Shown: in pieces, positions 40,058 through 51,727 of the stretch
How positions within the stretch are numbered: position 1 is the first letter of the stretch
Layout: every line of letters begins with the position of its first letter
Origin: Phymatolithon calcareum
Lineage: Eukaryota > Rhodophyta > Florideophyceae > Hapalidiales
Length of the DNA: 64,000 nucleotides
Reading direction: 5' to 3'
Assembly: GCA_977006965.1 (NCBI GenBank)
Contig: OZ345375.1
Span: forward strand, 1,922,001-1,986,000
The notes under the pieces: model-generated
Told to the model about the DNA's origin: nothing
The model's database searches: none
The model's input: only the letters and a program-made list of their open reading frames with translations
Translations under genes and position numbers: made by a program

Positions 40058-41204
40058 GTATGACTATCAGGGCTGGCTGCAGTACTGCAACTCGGGCAGC
40101 CGAACAAGCATCCCGACCGCGCGCCGTTCGATGACGACCAAATTTTGTACAACTCAATGATCGGTATTGTAGTAGTGTGCATGAGCAACGTCATCAGGCC
40201 AAAAAGGTATCATGATCTGCATCGTTCCAACTCTTCTGAGTTTTAAAGTCAGTGCTCAATGTAGACCAGAAAGCAAATGCTCAGTGTCGCAATGATTGGT
40301 CATCATTAGTACACTCTCTTCCTATTTGACTCTAAACTCGTTGGCGCTCTGCATCTGAATAGGATCACAATACAATAGCCGGTGGATTTTTTTCTAGCTT
40401 TGCCTGATTTAAATTCAGACCAACATCAGAATCAATCTTTAGTGACGCGCCGAGCCTAGACGCTAACAGCAGTATTGACAGGAAGGAAGTTAGGCCCTTG
40501 AAATTTTAATGGCCGCAGCCAGGAAAAGGCCAAATGAACGAACGAATGATAATATGTAACAAAGTAATGTTCACTTGCCGTTCACTGCGTGTTCGCTTGC
40601 GGTTCACTATTAGTCATCATTTGAACGGATATTGACAACGACCGACACTAGTCTAATTATTTTACCGACTCTGCACCACTACGGACGCACTCTCTGTAGT
40701 TAGACTATGAACCAAGATAACCCTCTCCAGTAGAGGGAACATGACAATAACTTCAGCATCAACGAAGCAAAACGTTTGTCAACTGAAAACACAGTCATCG
40801 ATTTTCACCAACTTTGATCACAACGCCGTCGTAGTAAGCAAACGAAGGTTACAAAATAGATTGGTCGCTCTTCGGAAGACGTGTATTCTTTTGGAAAGCC
40901 ACAGCATGAATCTACACTGTTCTCTGCTTAGAAGAATTCCGTATCGTATTTATGAGGCTTCTAGGACATAATGGCAAGTGGCCTGCTGCGGAACCACGAG
41001 GAGATCCCTGTTCGCACCGAGGCACGATCTCAAGCGGGAGCGGGAGGACTATATGACAATGGAGTGAATGCCTTTCCTTGCTTGCCCCAGTCCTCCAAAA
41101 GAGACTTCAGGACTAGCTAATATTCCCGATGTAGAGCTGAAAAACCGACAAAAACCACTACAGGGAGTTAACTAAGCCTGAACTTAACGGCTAGTGTAGC
41201 TTAA
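40053..41204 (+). repeat. Segmental duplication unit A, middle part
   Basis: Matches 55020-56180 with scattered substitutions. It contains a shared old LINE family 4 tail at 40415-40550 (CAATCTTTAGTGACGCGCCG, then AACGAACGAATG), also present at 55385-55525, so that insertion predates the duplication. No gene is seen. Confidence 0.9.
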
Positions 41205-41422
41205 TGTAAGTCTGATGACTCTGGCTTTAGGATGGGTGAAGTCTGGCCAGCAATGCATAGCCGTGGCGACTGAAGAGTCGCCAGGTGAGCTAGTCTAAGT
41301 GATAGAATGAGTACCTCTAAGGTTGCGAGTTAGCCTGCACAACTTGTCACGTGTTGTTGGCATGTCGCGATTTAGATGCTGATACGCATACGCAATCGGA
41401 CTGTAGGAGTTAGATGCTGATA
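41205..41422 (-). repeat. 3' LTR of copia element
   Basis: Plus-strand sequence starts TGTAAGTCTGATGACTCTGG and ends TTAGATGCTGATA. It contains a short internal duplication (TTAGATGCTGATA occurs twice, near 41371 and 41410) that makes it longer than its partner. A G/C-rich tract (CCCGGGGT) lies next to it inside the element. Confidence 0.9.
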
Positions 41423-41815
41423 CCCGGGGTCAGCCCGGTTTTAGTGTGCGCGGACAATTTGAAGATTTCTGTTGAATTTTGTGCAGTCCAAGGCCTTCGT
41501 GAACATGTCAGCGGCTTGATCAGAGTACCAACTAGTCGCGTAGCTACGTTTCCGGCTTTGACTTCATCATTGAAGTAGTGATATCTTATATCGATGTACT
41601 TGGAACGGTTCGTTACTCCATTCGCTTCGCCCACTGCGATAGCTGCTGTGATATCGATAGAGATTTTTACAACTGGTGGTACGTCAATGTGCAACTCATG
41701 GCACAGCTGGCGCAGACACATGATTGCTCGTGTCGTTTCGGAGACTTCTTAGTATTCAGCTTCTGGGGAGGATAAAGAGACCGACTTTTTGCAGCACACT
41801 TTGCCATTGTATTAG

Positions 41816-43072
41816 TTATCCTGCGTACTTTAGGGTCATTCCCATCCGCAAGAGACGAGTGCCGCGGTCGTAGGTGCAGTCACTGTCGGAGTAGGCGTGA
41901 AATGGCTGGATTGCGTTTGTTTTGTACTCAATGTAGTCATTGTTCTGTCCTTTCAGGTAACGGATTAGGTGTTTCAAAGCAGCTTGGTGCCTGCTGGATG
42001 GGTCTTGGGTGTGACAGGAGACCTCAGAAGCAATGTATGCTATCTTGTAGAATACGGTGTCAGTAATGAACCGCACAAGGCCCACGGCGTGTTGATAGTC
42101 TTTCGTTTGATCTTCCGTTAGAGTGGGATCGTCAGCTCGACGGGGCGCGAGGTTTGCTTTTCGTTGATGTCGAAGGAGAGCTGGATTGAATTGAACCACT
42201 CCAGTGTCTCTGAGTAGCTCATCTATGTGTTTGGTTGCATAAAGACGCAGAAAGTTTGCCGTGCGTTCAATCCTGATTCCGCAATGCTGCGTGACTGGAT
42301 CTTCTATTATAACACTCCATTCTCTTATCATCTTCGCTGTGAGAATTTCCACGTATTGAAGCGAGTTGGAGGTCATTATGAAGTCGTCCGTGTCCGCGAG
42401 TAGGCGGGCGCGGACACCGCGCGAGGCGTCGGCAATGTAGAAGAGGGCTTGCTCTGAGCGGAGCTGTCTCCAGCCCCAGGCGGGGAGGAGCTCGTTTCGA
42501 TGCTTCTCCCAGCGGTGTCCACCGTCTGGAGACCCCATCCGGGCGCTTGCTAGCAGGATGAGCTTTCCAATGGCAGTGTGTGTTCTATTCGCTTCCTTTG
42601 GCTGGCGCATGAGCACGCGGTAGTTGGGATCCGACTGTGCTCGCGGAGAGAGGTTGGGTACGTCGAAGAAAAGCATATGCTTACCCGTAAGAGCGGTCTG
42701 AGCATAGAGTAGGCGCCGTGGTGTGTGAGACGCGGTTTGTGCAGCTGTTCGCAGTGGGTAGTAGTGCCCGTTAGGGGACATGAGGTCTCCCCAAGCGGTG
42801 CAGGGTGCGGATCGTTTCTCGAGCTTTTCCAAGCTTTCCGTTCTATATCTGTAGTTCCAAATAGGCGGTATAGGCTCGTCACCGGGCGCAGGGCCGACAA
42901 AGATCCAAGCGCCGAGCTTGACCATTTTTGTCGATGAACGTGTCATGCTGATCGGCGCATAAGGGACCATCTGATTGTTTGAGGGCTTGCTGGATGAAAC
43001 GGGGGTCTGCTGGCAGGGAGTGGGCGGCGTAAACGAGTGGATGCTTGAGCATGGGCTCCAACGCAGGAACAA
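41816..43072 (-). pseudogene. Copia reverse transcriptase / RNase H remnant
   Basis: The open stretch of 418 residues contains recognisable copia RT pieces: HMLFFDVPNLSPRAQSDPNY, RARLLADTDDFIMTSNSLQY (Y-V-D-D replaced by D-T-D-D), then THQHCGIRIER-like text and HAVGLVRFITDTVFYKIAYI, QAALKHLIRYLKGQNNDYIE and SDSDCTYDRGT of the RNase H region. The N-terminal part is diverged and the catalytic box altered, so activity is unlikely. Confidence 0.8.
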
Positions 43073-43749
43073 GTGCTGACTTCAGGAGTTGAGTGCTTTC
43101 GGGACCAGTAGACATAGAATTTTCTGAGGGAATTTGAAACCGGGGGGGCGGCGAAGACTAGTTCGATATCGTAAAGTCCGGCGAATATTTTCAATAGGGC
43201 GTTTAGTGCGAAAGTCCATGAATTCTGCAGTTCTGGGTGGCTTTCCTGTGCTAGTGTGTTGCGATTGGTTTCTCTGAACAGAAGTTTGTCCCGAGCGTAT
43301 GATACGCAGGTTTCCAGTGTGTCCTTGTCGGTCTGGGGCGGCTGAAGGGAAGGAAAAGATCGTATAAAACGACTAATTGCATCTTGATGTGCGTGACCGA
43401 GGACACGGTGAAGTTGAAATAGACTTCTTGGAATTGTGAAAGAGAGCGCCGGATGAAGATGACGCTTTCTGTGCGTGCGGCCCTTGGTCAAGCTGGTATA
43501 AGTTGGAGTGACAGGTTCCCGTGACAGTGGCGTGGGACAGTATCGTGCGAAGCGGGCCAAGGAGGTTATGATTGAGGATGAAGAAGCACTTTTCCGAATG
43601 AGGATGTCAGATTTGTCTGCCAAACGAGAAGCTGATACTAGATGGCGTGAAAAACTGGGGACGTGGTATGAGTTAAGTAGCTCAATGGACACACGTGTCG
43701 ATCTGAGGACAGAGCTGCCTATATCGCGTGCCATCAATGAAGGTTCCAT
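42943..43749 (-). pseudogene. Copia GAG-pre-integrase region remnant
   Basis: Contains PRSLFQLHRVLGHAHQDAIS, matching the L-x-H-x-x-x-G-H pattern of the pre-integrase zinc motif, and further downstream CVSYARDKLLFRETNRNT. Most of the integrase core is not recognisable; it may be deleted. The frame overlaps the RT stretch through a frame change. Confidence 0.65.
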
Positions 43750-44624
43750 TGGTCAGGGCAATTGGCTGTAGCAGGCGGGAGAGCGTATAAAAGGCGTGGC
43801 GTTTGCCTACGAAATGGTCCGAGGCTGCGGTATCTAAGGCGGGCGGGCGATGGCCGTAATACTTATCTTCAATTACATCGCTAGTGCTGGATAGCAGAGA
43901 TAAGAAGGAATTCCCTATATCTGCAAGAGTATTGACTGAAGTACCTGTGGCTCCAGTGCTAGCGGCTGCTGTGGAAGATGGTGGGGTAGACTGTATTTCG
44001 TTTTGACTGTGCGGGTGCTCCGTTTGCCGCTGTTGGCAGCTGAGGGGTGGGGTAGCTCCAAAATGAGCGCGCATAGCTCGCGAATCATTCGGGCGTGTAG
44101 ACCAGTCCGAAGGCCGGCGAGAAGGTCGGATAGAAGAGATTGTGCCGTCACTAAGAAGTGGGTTGGGTTTTTAGCAACTCGTTGGCCATGACGGGCAAGT
44201 TGGTCGGCATTGTATTCGGAAGGATACTTGCAGGTGTCGAATTGCGGGATGCGGAGACAACGCGAGAGGCGGACGACATCAATTTGCGGGACTATTGCGC
44301 AAAGATATTCCCAGGTGTGGTAGCGTAGATCGGCGGATCGACGCCTCTAAGTAGTTCGGGAACGGTTGGCCGTTGAGGCCGTGCAAGGCTCCAGCGATTG
44401 GTCTCTCCCGATGGAGGATAGTGGCAGAGCAAACAACAAAACACACACACGGACTTGGGGTCCAATCGCAAGAGGACACCAACGTCCGTACGCAGACACA
44501 GGGGCGAGGGTCCTAGGACCGAGGCTCGACCGACGGCGTAGAGTCGAGGTCGTACGCGAGGCCTTCCCTGAGGCGAAGGGTCCGCGAAGGTTGAAACTGA
44601 AGACGGTCGATCTGGACCAAACAC
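43682..44624 (-). pseudogene. Copia gag / protease remnant
   Basis: Within 43682-44074 the motif ALDTAASDHFVGKRHAFYTL is the copia protease active site (D-T-A-A-S-D-H where D-S-G-A-S-D-H is typical). The preceding stretches (43915-44151 and 44292-44624) are Ser/Pro/Arg-rich and probably decayed gag. No CCHC knuckle was identified. Confidence 0.6.
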
Positions 44625-45307
44625 GGGTTGCCCCTTTTACTGAGGGCCGGCGGCCAAAAGCCCGCCATATATTACCAAATCGGTCTTATCATACTAGAAA
44701 TAATCCTAAACGGAGGGGACGACGGAATCGAGGGCACAGCGTGTAAACCCATGTGGGCTGTAATGGTCGGGGAAAAGCAAGGCCTCAGGGCCACCCATCC
44801 ATACTACTACACCAGGCTTGGAGTGCGTTTTTTTTCGAGGCTTGGTAAATGCGTTTCGTCCGTCGTAGAACAAAGAAAAGCTTTGAAGCATGCGGCAAGA
44901 GCGATCTCGTGCTTGTCCTTTGCGATGGGCTCGCGGACGAGAAGGTCTGTTGCGCCTTGTCCTTCAGACATGGCCTTCCTTATGAAGCGCTGTTTTGCTA
45001 TATTTTTGCCATCAGGGGCAAGTACGGGCATGGCGGCGACGTCCCATTGACGCAGAGGCGAAGGAATTGCCATTGGTTGCGGTGAGACGTTCCGAGACGT
45101 GGGTGGTGTGGGATTGATTGAAAGTGGCGCGGGTGAGACGTCGAGCGTTTGTCGTTTGGAGGGGCTGAGTGCAGTGCCGGAGCTGGTGGAAGATGAAGAA
45201 TCTATTTCCTTGTAGTTGGGAGGGGGTTCACCCGGGTGGTGCAAAGAACTTCCCGACAAGGATGCTTTGTTAGAATCCGTTTTGGAGTGAGAGTGCAGAA
45301 GTTACGA

Positions 45308-45323
45308 TGCTGGGCCCATAACC
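45308..45323 (-). other. Copia primer-binding site (initiator tRNA-Met half)
   Basis: Next to the 5' LTR the plus strand reads TGCTGGGCCCATAACC, identical to the anticodon stem-loop of eukaryotic initiator tRNA-Met. The minus (element) strand is therefore complementary to it. Drosophila copia is primed by the 39-nt 5' half of this tRNA, cut in the anticodon loop; the same mode is likely here. Confidence 0.85.
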
Positions 45324-45503
45324 TGTCAGGCTGATGACTCTGGCTTTAGGATCGGCGAAGTCTGGTTAGATATGTATACCAGTGCCCACTGAACAGTCGC
45401 CAGGTGATCTAGTCTCAGTGATAGAATGAGTACAACTAAGGCCGCGAGTTAGCCTGTACAACTTGTCACGTTTTGTTAGAATATTGCGAGTTATATGCTG
45501 ATA
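45324..45503 (-). repeat. 5' LTR of copia element
   Basis: Plus-strand sequence starts TGTCAGGCTGATGACTCTGG and ends TTATATGCTGATA. It is homologous to 41205-41422 with many substitutions and lacks the internal duplication. The target duplication CTTAA follows at 45504-45508. Confidence 0.9.
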
Positions 45504-45854
45504 CTTAACACTTTCGGTGCGCTCCAAGTTGCGGAATGGACGCAAGCAGTCAGGCTTGGGTTACATGTGACGAACGACGCCATAGACGGGACATGGACGC
45601 TGTCTCGGGCCTCGGGACCAAATATGAGAGTGAGCGGCTTCAAGTCATTACGAGCACGAGGGTCTATCTTCATGTAGAATCACTGCCCCATAATACTGAG
45701 AAACTCGAACGCTGGACGAATAGCAAAGTTCTACAATTTCCGGTGGATAATCTTGTGTTGGTTTCTTTACTTGATTTGTACAAGTAACTCCCCTTTCGGC
45801 TCAGCACAGAGAGTGGATGATTGCCTTTTTGAATGGTAACCGTACTATGCAGAA

Positions 45855-46460
45855 CTACAAAACATAAAAGGAAACAGTCACAAAAGCAACGACGCTTCAT
45901 TTAAAGCCGTTATGGTGTGACTCCGCGCTATATGTCGCGTCATGAGTTGAGCACCGAAAGCCCCCAATATATGTGATCTTGATCGAGGCAAGGCTTCCAA
46001 TGCTTCGTCCAAGTTCCTTCACAGCAGCGGATGCTTCCTTCTTAGCATTCTTTACCGCGTCGCGAACAGCAGCCTCACGAGCAGCAGCGAGTGCAATCGA
46101 GGTTGCATTGATAGATTTACCATTCGAAATTGCAGCGCCGTTACGCTTACTCAACAACATCACTCCCCTCTTCATTTTCAATTCCCGCCTAAATTCAAAT
46201 TGCGCATGAACCAAACCTACCGGATCGAACGAACACTCCGTCTTACCATTCCAGTTCTTTCGAACATTTGTACAGGTGAATGTAATAGCACCAGTTTCGC
46301 TGGTCAGAGTCTTCTTCAACGCGTTCGCCGGATTGTCGACGACGCACAATGTGGGGTTTTTAAACCCACAAGTTGGCACACTGGCTGCGGTCGGGTTGTT
46401 CCCTGGCAAAATAGCCGAGGGCGCGAAGCGACGACCTTTATAGAAAAAGAATTGGATCAA
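45855..46460 (-). pseudogene. Broken SIMPL gene 6 with foreign N-terminal sequence
   Basis: From about 46131 down to 45855 it follows SIMPL genes 7 and 8 closely (ALAAAREAAVRDAVKNAKKE, ASAAVKELGRSIGSLASIKI). A premature stop (GGCTTTAAATGA, 45897-45902 region) removes the last strand. Upstream, the signal peptide and first half of the domain are replaced by unrelated sequence that stays open to 46460 without an ATG (CGFKNPTLCVVDNPANALKK, ITFTCTNVRKNW, four or more cysteines). It belongs to unit A. The unrelated part could be a fragment of another secreted-protein gene. Confidence 0.75.
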
Positions 46461-47099
46461 GAATGACTTGGCAATATGATAAATGGATCAATGCTTATAG
46501 TGTAAGCACCTGTAAGCTGTAAGCAGCGGTTCTAGAGTTTTGCCCTTGGTGATCCTCCATGGTGTAAGTACGCATCGAAACCTACGGTACTGTAATGACT
46601 GTAATGCTATTTGTAACGGCTTGGTGTAAATGCAAGCTGTAATGACAATTTGAAGGGAGCTAGTCTTATAGGAAATGGAGGGTATGATAGTGGTGTTGGA
46701 AACCACACACACCCTGTACACCATATCGATATCATCATGCTCGCAACCGTGGCACTTCTGCAGCCATTGCGGGATCTCGCAACTTCGATTGCGCCGCAAG
46801 TGCTCCACACAGTCCGTGGCTATCTACGAAAAGGCAAGATGGAAACCGCGCTCCTGTCGCGTTCTCGTACGCGTCCGCTATGCCCTTTGTGAACGCGACC
46901 ATCGTTACCACTGCAATCGTTTCCGCCGACCCCGGCAATGGGGACACTTGACGTTTCTTGTGCGATATACATGGTATTTTGTGATATATTGCTCCTGCTT
47001 TCACACCAAATACGATTCTAACACTGTAGTTTCTTTCCGGAGGGATATTGACCGGCATCAGAACCTTATTAGGTGTCGCGTGCCATCTTCAAAAGTCTG
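46461..47099. other. Unrecognised stretch between unit A and a dead Ty3/gypsy
   Basis: A minus-strand frame (46735-47058, starting MPVNIPPERNY) is open but has no recognised domain. The A unit similarity ends near 46131. Confidence 0.35.
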
Positions 47100-50000
47100 T
47101 AAGAGCGCACAGCCAACCTGATAGTCGCAGGCGTCAGTATCTACCGAGAACTGCAAATCTGGGCGTGGAAGGCGGAGGACGGGCGTGATGCGATAGCTTT
47201 TTCAAGAAGGATGAATACTTTCGCCTGGTTCCAATAGAGAGGGGGGAGGTCAAAAGACTGCCCTTAGATCAACAGGGCGTTCGGAAGTGACACTTTTCGG
47301 GTGTTATTACGGAAGAACCTACTGTGGATATTTCATATCATAACGATAGACCTTAGTTTCGACTGGTGTACCGCATGTTTGGCTCCCGCAATTGCGGATG
47401 TAATCTTTACCGCGACTTTCAAGCGGCTTGGGATGATGCAAGTTAGTTGACCTTGGACGAAAAATTGCATTTTCGAAGGTGGAGAGAGTTTTCGAACTCA
47501 TGCAAGGTCATCAAACCTTTGTCGATGTGCCGAAGGTGCTCCCCTAAGGTTTCGGAGAAGATAATAACAGCATTGTGGTATACGAGGCAAGATTTACAAG
47601 CGTATACGTTCAAGAGGATATCAAGCGAGCGGTGGAACGTGGCTCACGCATTGCAGAGTCCAAAAGGCATTCGGCGCCATTGGAAGAAACCCTCATGACA
47701 AGGAAATGTGGTCTTCTTCCTGTCGGCCGGAGAAATCGGTATTTCAGAATATCCATTTTTACAATCCATGTTTCGGATGAAACAAGAAGTCCCCAAACTG
47801 TGCAGACAGTCGTCTACGCGAGGCAGATGATAAGTATCATTTACAGTCAATGCATGAAGCCGACGATAGTCGACGCATAACCTCATTTCCCCATCCCATT
47901 TGTGGACTTAAACTACGGGGCTAGCATATTCTGTACGCACGGGGTGAAAACCCCGCTTCGCGAGGAGCTCTCGAGCTTGTTCTTTGATGAACCTGCGTGC
48001 CTACGGTCCAGTGAGATACGTGATTGAGGAGATTGGTCTGACATCCTGTTTAGTGCCGAAGCAATGTTCGGTTGCCGTTACTTAGCCTAGTTTCCCGGAA
48101 CACATTGAGGCAAACAGTTCAAGCGTAGCACGGAAATGGAAGCGTGCGTGCTCATGGAGGTGACATAGATTGACATCCGTGAAGCCAGGCGGGTTTGTGA
48201 CAAACGGTGAATTTCATGCAGTGGAACTGGTGCAATTTCTGTTTCCATCCGAGAAAGATCCTTGGCAGTTAATGGCAAAGATTTTTTATGGATGTGAGCC
48301 AAGCCTTTCGTTACGCGAAATCCAAACCGATTTAATGCTGATGTTGTCCACTTTAATGTGGAAGGGCACATTGGCTCGGAATTCGGCAATTCCGTTGGTT
48401 CCAGCGACTTCCCTTTTCTCATACAGGGAGTTCAGAGGCTCAAATACTCTAGTACCTCCGACCGGACGAGAGATCTTCACGACAGTCTCCGTCCCCGGAT
48501 GCGGCAGAATTCACGTATTGCATCATGCTCGGCCCGGTCACGGTAACGGATTCTCAGTGACTTGAGCATAGGTTGGTCGAGAAGAACGATACAGATCCAG
48601 TGAACGGCGGGGACCTCCGTGTCATTTTCAATGTATTCGCAGAGGTTCCCACGACGCAAAGAGCTCCTCCGAGGTGCGTGAGCGCAGCAAACTTCTCGTC
48701 CCAGCTTGCGGACATTATCATTTGAGATGTCTTTGTGTCCGTGCCTTCGGTTAACGGCCTGGTTAGCGAAACATCGAATGCGTTTCGACCAGTATAATCT
48801 TTCCGAGATTACCGCATGCGGTATTGTACATCGAAACGGACTCCGCACAAGAATAGGGTGATGGATTCCTGTTGGGAGTACACTCCCGCGAAATTCCTTG
48901 CATGTGGGGAGACGCGGGTCAGTGAAGGACTGCTCGTCCTCACCTTCAATATGAGTGCGGCAATCCATTTTTCCCATCGCATCCTCGAGGTATTGGTCCT
49001 TCTTATATATGTGGATGAACAATTGTACCGCTGAGAGCCAAGTGCTAAGCCCACCAAGTTGTGTTTCCCCGTCTTTACGGTAAGTCTCGAATGTGTCCGT
49101 TTCGTAACGTCAAGAAATCTCGTTGAATTCCGCAAATATTCTCACGTCTAGTTGCCGTTTAAACTCCGACAAGGACTGCTGGCGGATTATCAGATTTTTT
49201 CGTCAAACAAGTAATTCTTCGTGGTGTCTTCTAACCTATCGGTATTGATTCAAATATGACGCGTGACTTTTCTGTCCTTAAACGGGTCTGCTCGCAGAAG
49301 CAAATACTTCCTCTACGATAATATGTCTTAGAAGCGGGTGTCGCAAAGCTTGATCTCCCATAAACCATTATTTTTGGGCCGAGGAGTGCACGACGTCCAT
49401 ATCGCCGATGGGAAGCTTCAGCATGATCCCTTTAGTCTGGTACTCCCTCCGTGCTTCCTTTTGTCTGCTGGGTCTTCTCTCGACGGCATTTCTGCTTGCG
49501 CCAGATAAGGCGCTCTAGGTAAGAACTCGAATCGTAGCCACTATTAGAAGGTCGTGACGCATCGGAGAGGTCGCCTGGAGGAGCCCGCTGTCTTGAGCCA
49601 CGGTGTGAGTACTTGTCCCGATGACCGTAATCATCGTCACAGTAGGTCGACCCCAGTCACCCAGGTCTGATTCGTCTTCACTCGCCGATGCGTCCGACAT
49701 GGGTCTAGCTCAGGATTCATACTTCGACCGAACGATTGAAGCGGCGTTTCTCCGGCGAGTTCGGACCCCCATCGGTGAATTTCTTCGCCTTGGCAGGTCA
49801 AAGTTGCCTGGGCGCACGTTAACTGACGAGTATATGATGTAACCCGATTCAACACTTGTCGTTCGACTTCTGAAGCGATTAAATCATGAATGTGCAGATA
49901 TTACCGTAAAAACCGGAGCCTTTGAAAGTGTCTAGACGTGAATGTATGGGTCGCCTTGGCGTATTCCTGATGGCCGGCAGTTTACGTTTGAGTGTCGTGG

Positions 50001-50650
50001 TAACCTTGCCGATCCAACCTGATTAGCCAATCGAACAGGTGGAGTCGCTTTATTCTGCGGTATGGGTCAAGGGATCTCTGGAGTTCTGCGTTTTTACTGT
50101 ATATCCGTGCTCAGTCAACCCGTGGATACTTCTTGCTGCCCATTTTTGGTTTCTGCAGTACTGGTGAAAAACACCATTGCACTTTGTGGACCTGATGGGC
50201 ATCGAAAAGGTCCTGTGTTACGGGAATACTTTCCTGAGCAGTGTGCGTAGGCGACTCAAGGTTTTCCGTCTCGGATTAGGGGCGGAGCGATTGGAGCCGA
50301 AAATGTGAGAGTAGTGTATCGGAGAGTGTCGATAATACCTCGCACATACGATTCATCGTTTGCAGCGGTATTAATCCTACAATCGGGGATGGGATAGAGC
50401 TCGTTCGCTGCGGGTGGGACTGCTACAACATGAGTCCGAGAGCTGGCAGTGTCATCCACGTGACATTTCGCGAGCAGACAAGAAACTGTAACGGCAGTAG
50501 CGGTAGATAGGGGTTGGTCCGCGGTGAGCTGTAGTTGATTAGCGTCGCCGACGGGAGGATCTGGAGGCTCTGGAAGATCATTTCTACGGTCTTTCGAACG
50601 GGACCCTCCCCTAGTTGTCAATCGTTGATCGAGGCGGCCCTGGGCAGCAG
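47100..50650 (-). mobile_element. Decayed Ty3/gypsy retrotransposon
   Basis: The clearest part is RT at about 47886-47500: LCVDYRRLHALTVNDTYHLP, FIRNMDCKNGYSEIPISPAD, FFQWRRMPFGLCNA, then after a frame break YHNAVIIFSETLGEHLRHID, where the Y-x-D-D box has become Y-H-N-A. Upstream (toward 50650) are short protease/gag-like frames (50256-50621: SKDRRNDLPEPPDPPVG). I could not find LTRs, so the ends are approximate. It differs from the intact element at 13526 and is much older. Confidence 0.65.
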
Positions 50651-51082
50651 ATGCAGATGTCAGCCTTGATGGTGGCCTCGTGTCACAATTTTCTGCACCT
50701 CTGGTACTGGTGCGGCGGAAGACGGGGCCTATTGTGGTCGATTTTTCCTATTCCACAGTTCTGGTTTAAGGTCGGGAGATCACTGTAGTATTGCGGTGGG
50801 TACACCCCGGAATGTAATCGGTTGTGTGGCGAACTGTAGAAGTGGCAAAGGTTGTGAAGCAGACCGAGCGGGTCGTTTAAGGATCCGTTGTCGAATGAAG
50901 TACGACAACCAGGCCAAGGATTCTTGTCCCTTTACTGTAGACAGCTATCGTGCCGAGAATACGAAGTCCTGGGCGACGTCGGCGAGAACAACAAAGGGTC
51001 TAATTATCTACGTCTTGAAGTAATTGCAATGGTACAGGGAGACCAGGCTGGATACCTGTTATATGTCCTGTGGGGATATGGC
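50651..51082. other. Unrecognised stretch before unit C
   Basis: Short frames only. TACTGTA lies at 50933. Confidence 0.35.
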
Positions 51083-51253
51083 TACTATACCACATCAGGA
51101 CTAGCAAAATATGCCAGTTGTAGAGCTTGAAAACCGACAAAACACACTGCAGTGTGGTAACTATAGCCTGAACTTAATGGCCGGTGTATATAAAAGCACT
51201 CGGTGCGCGTCCAAGTTGCAGAACGGACGCGAGCAATCAGGCACGGGTTACAT

Positions 51254-51526
51254 ACAATCCGATTATGATATGTGAGGAACGATCTCCCGGTCTGTGCAAT
51301 ACCACATCAATAGTGGGGTCCCTCACTCGTCGGCAATTGGTCGCCCCGATATTCTGGACAACATCTTTGCACCTATGCAGATCCATGGATCTGAATTTGT
51401 TTCGAACATTCTCAGTTAGCTTCCATGATTCGCAACCATAGAGGAGAGTTGATAGGATATAGGAGCGCAGGATAAGTAGTCGGAGATCCTGGGATAGGAT
51501 CTTGTCCGTATGAATCCGTAGAATGG
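51254..51526 (-). pseudogene. LINE RT C-terminal fragment (different family)
   Basis: Minus-strand translation gives LLYGCESWKLTENVRNKFRS then MDLHRCKDVVQNIGATNCRR, the conserved post-RT block (YGCESW) of many non-LTR elements. It is absent from the homologous positions in units A and B. No clear target duplication was seen. Confidence 0.75.
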
Positions 51527-51727
51527 CTACAAGTCATTACGCGCACGAGGGTCTCTTCCGCACAATACTGAGAAACTCGAACGCTGGGCGATTGGCAAAA
51601 GTTTCTCAACTTCCGGTGGATAATCTTGTGTTGGTTTCTTTACTTGATGTGTACAAGAAACTCCCCTTTCGGCTCACAATAGCGAGTACTTGATTGCCTT
51701 TTTGAATAGTAACCGTACTCTGCAGAA

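Larger units (their letters stand above)
41205..45503 (-). mobile_element. Degenerate Ty1/copia LTR retrotransposon
   Basis: This 4.3-kb element is flanked by 5-bp CTTAA duplications (41200-41204 and 45504-45508). The paralogous unit B keeps the empty site with a single CTTAA at 56176-56180. LTRs of 218 and 180 bp (41205-41422 and 45324-45503) are diverged. On the minus strand the order is 5' LTR, primer site, gag, protease, GAG-pre-integrase, RT, RNase H, 3' LTR. Several frame breaks make it inactive. Confidence 0.9.
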
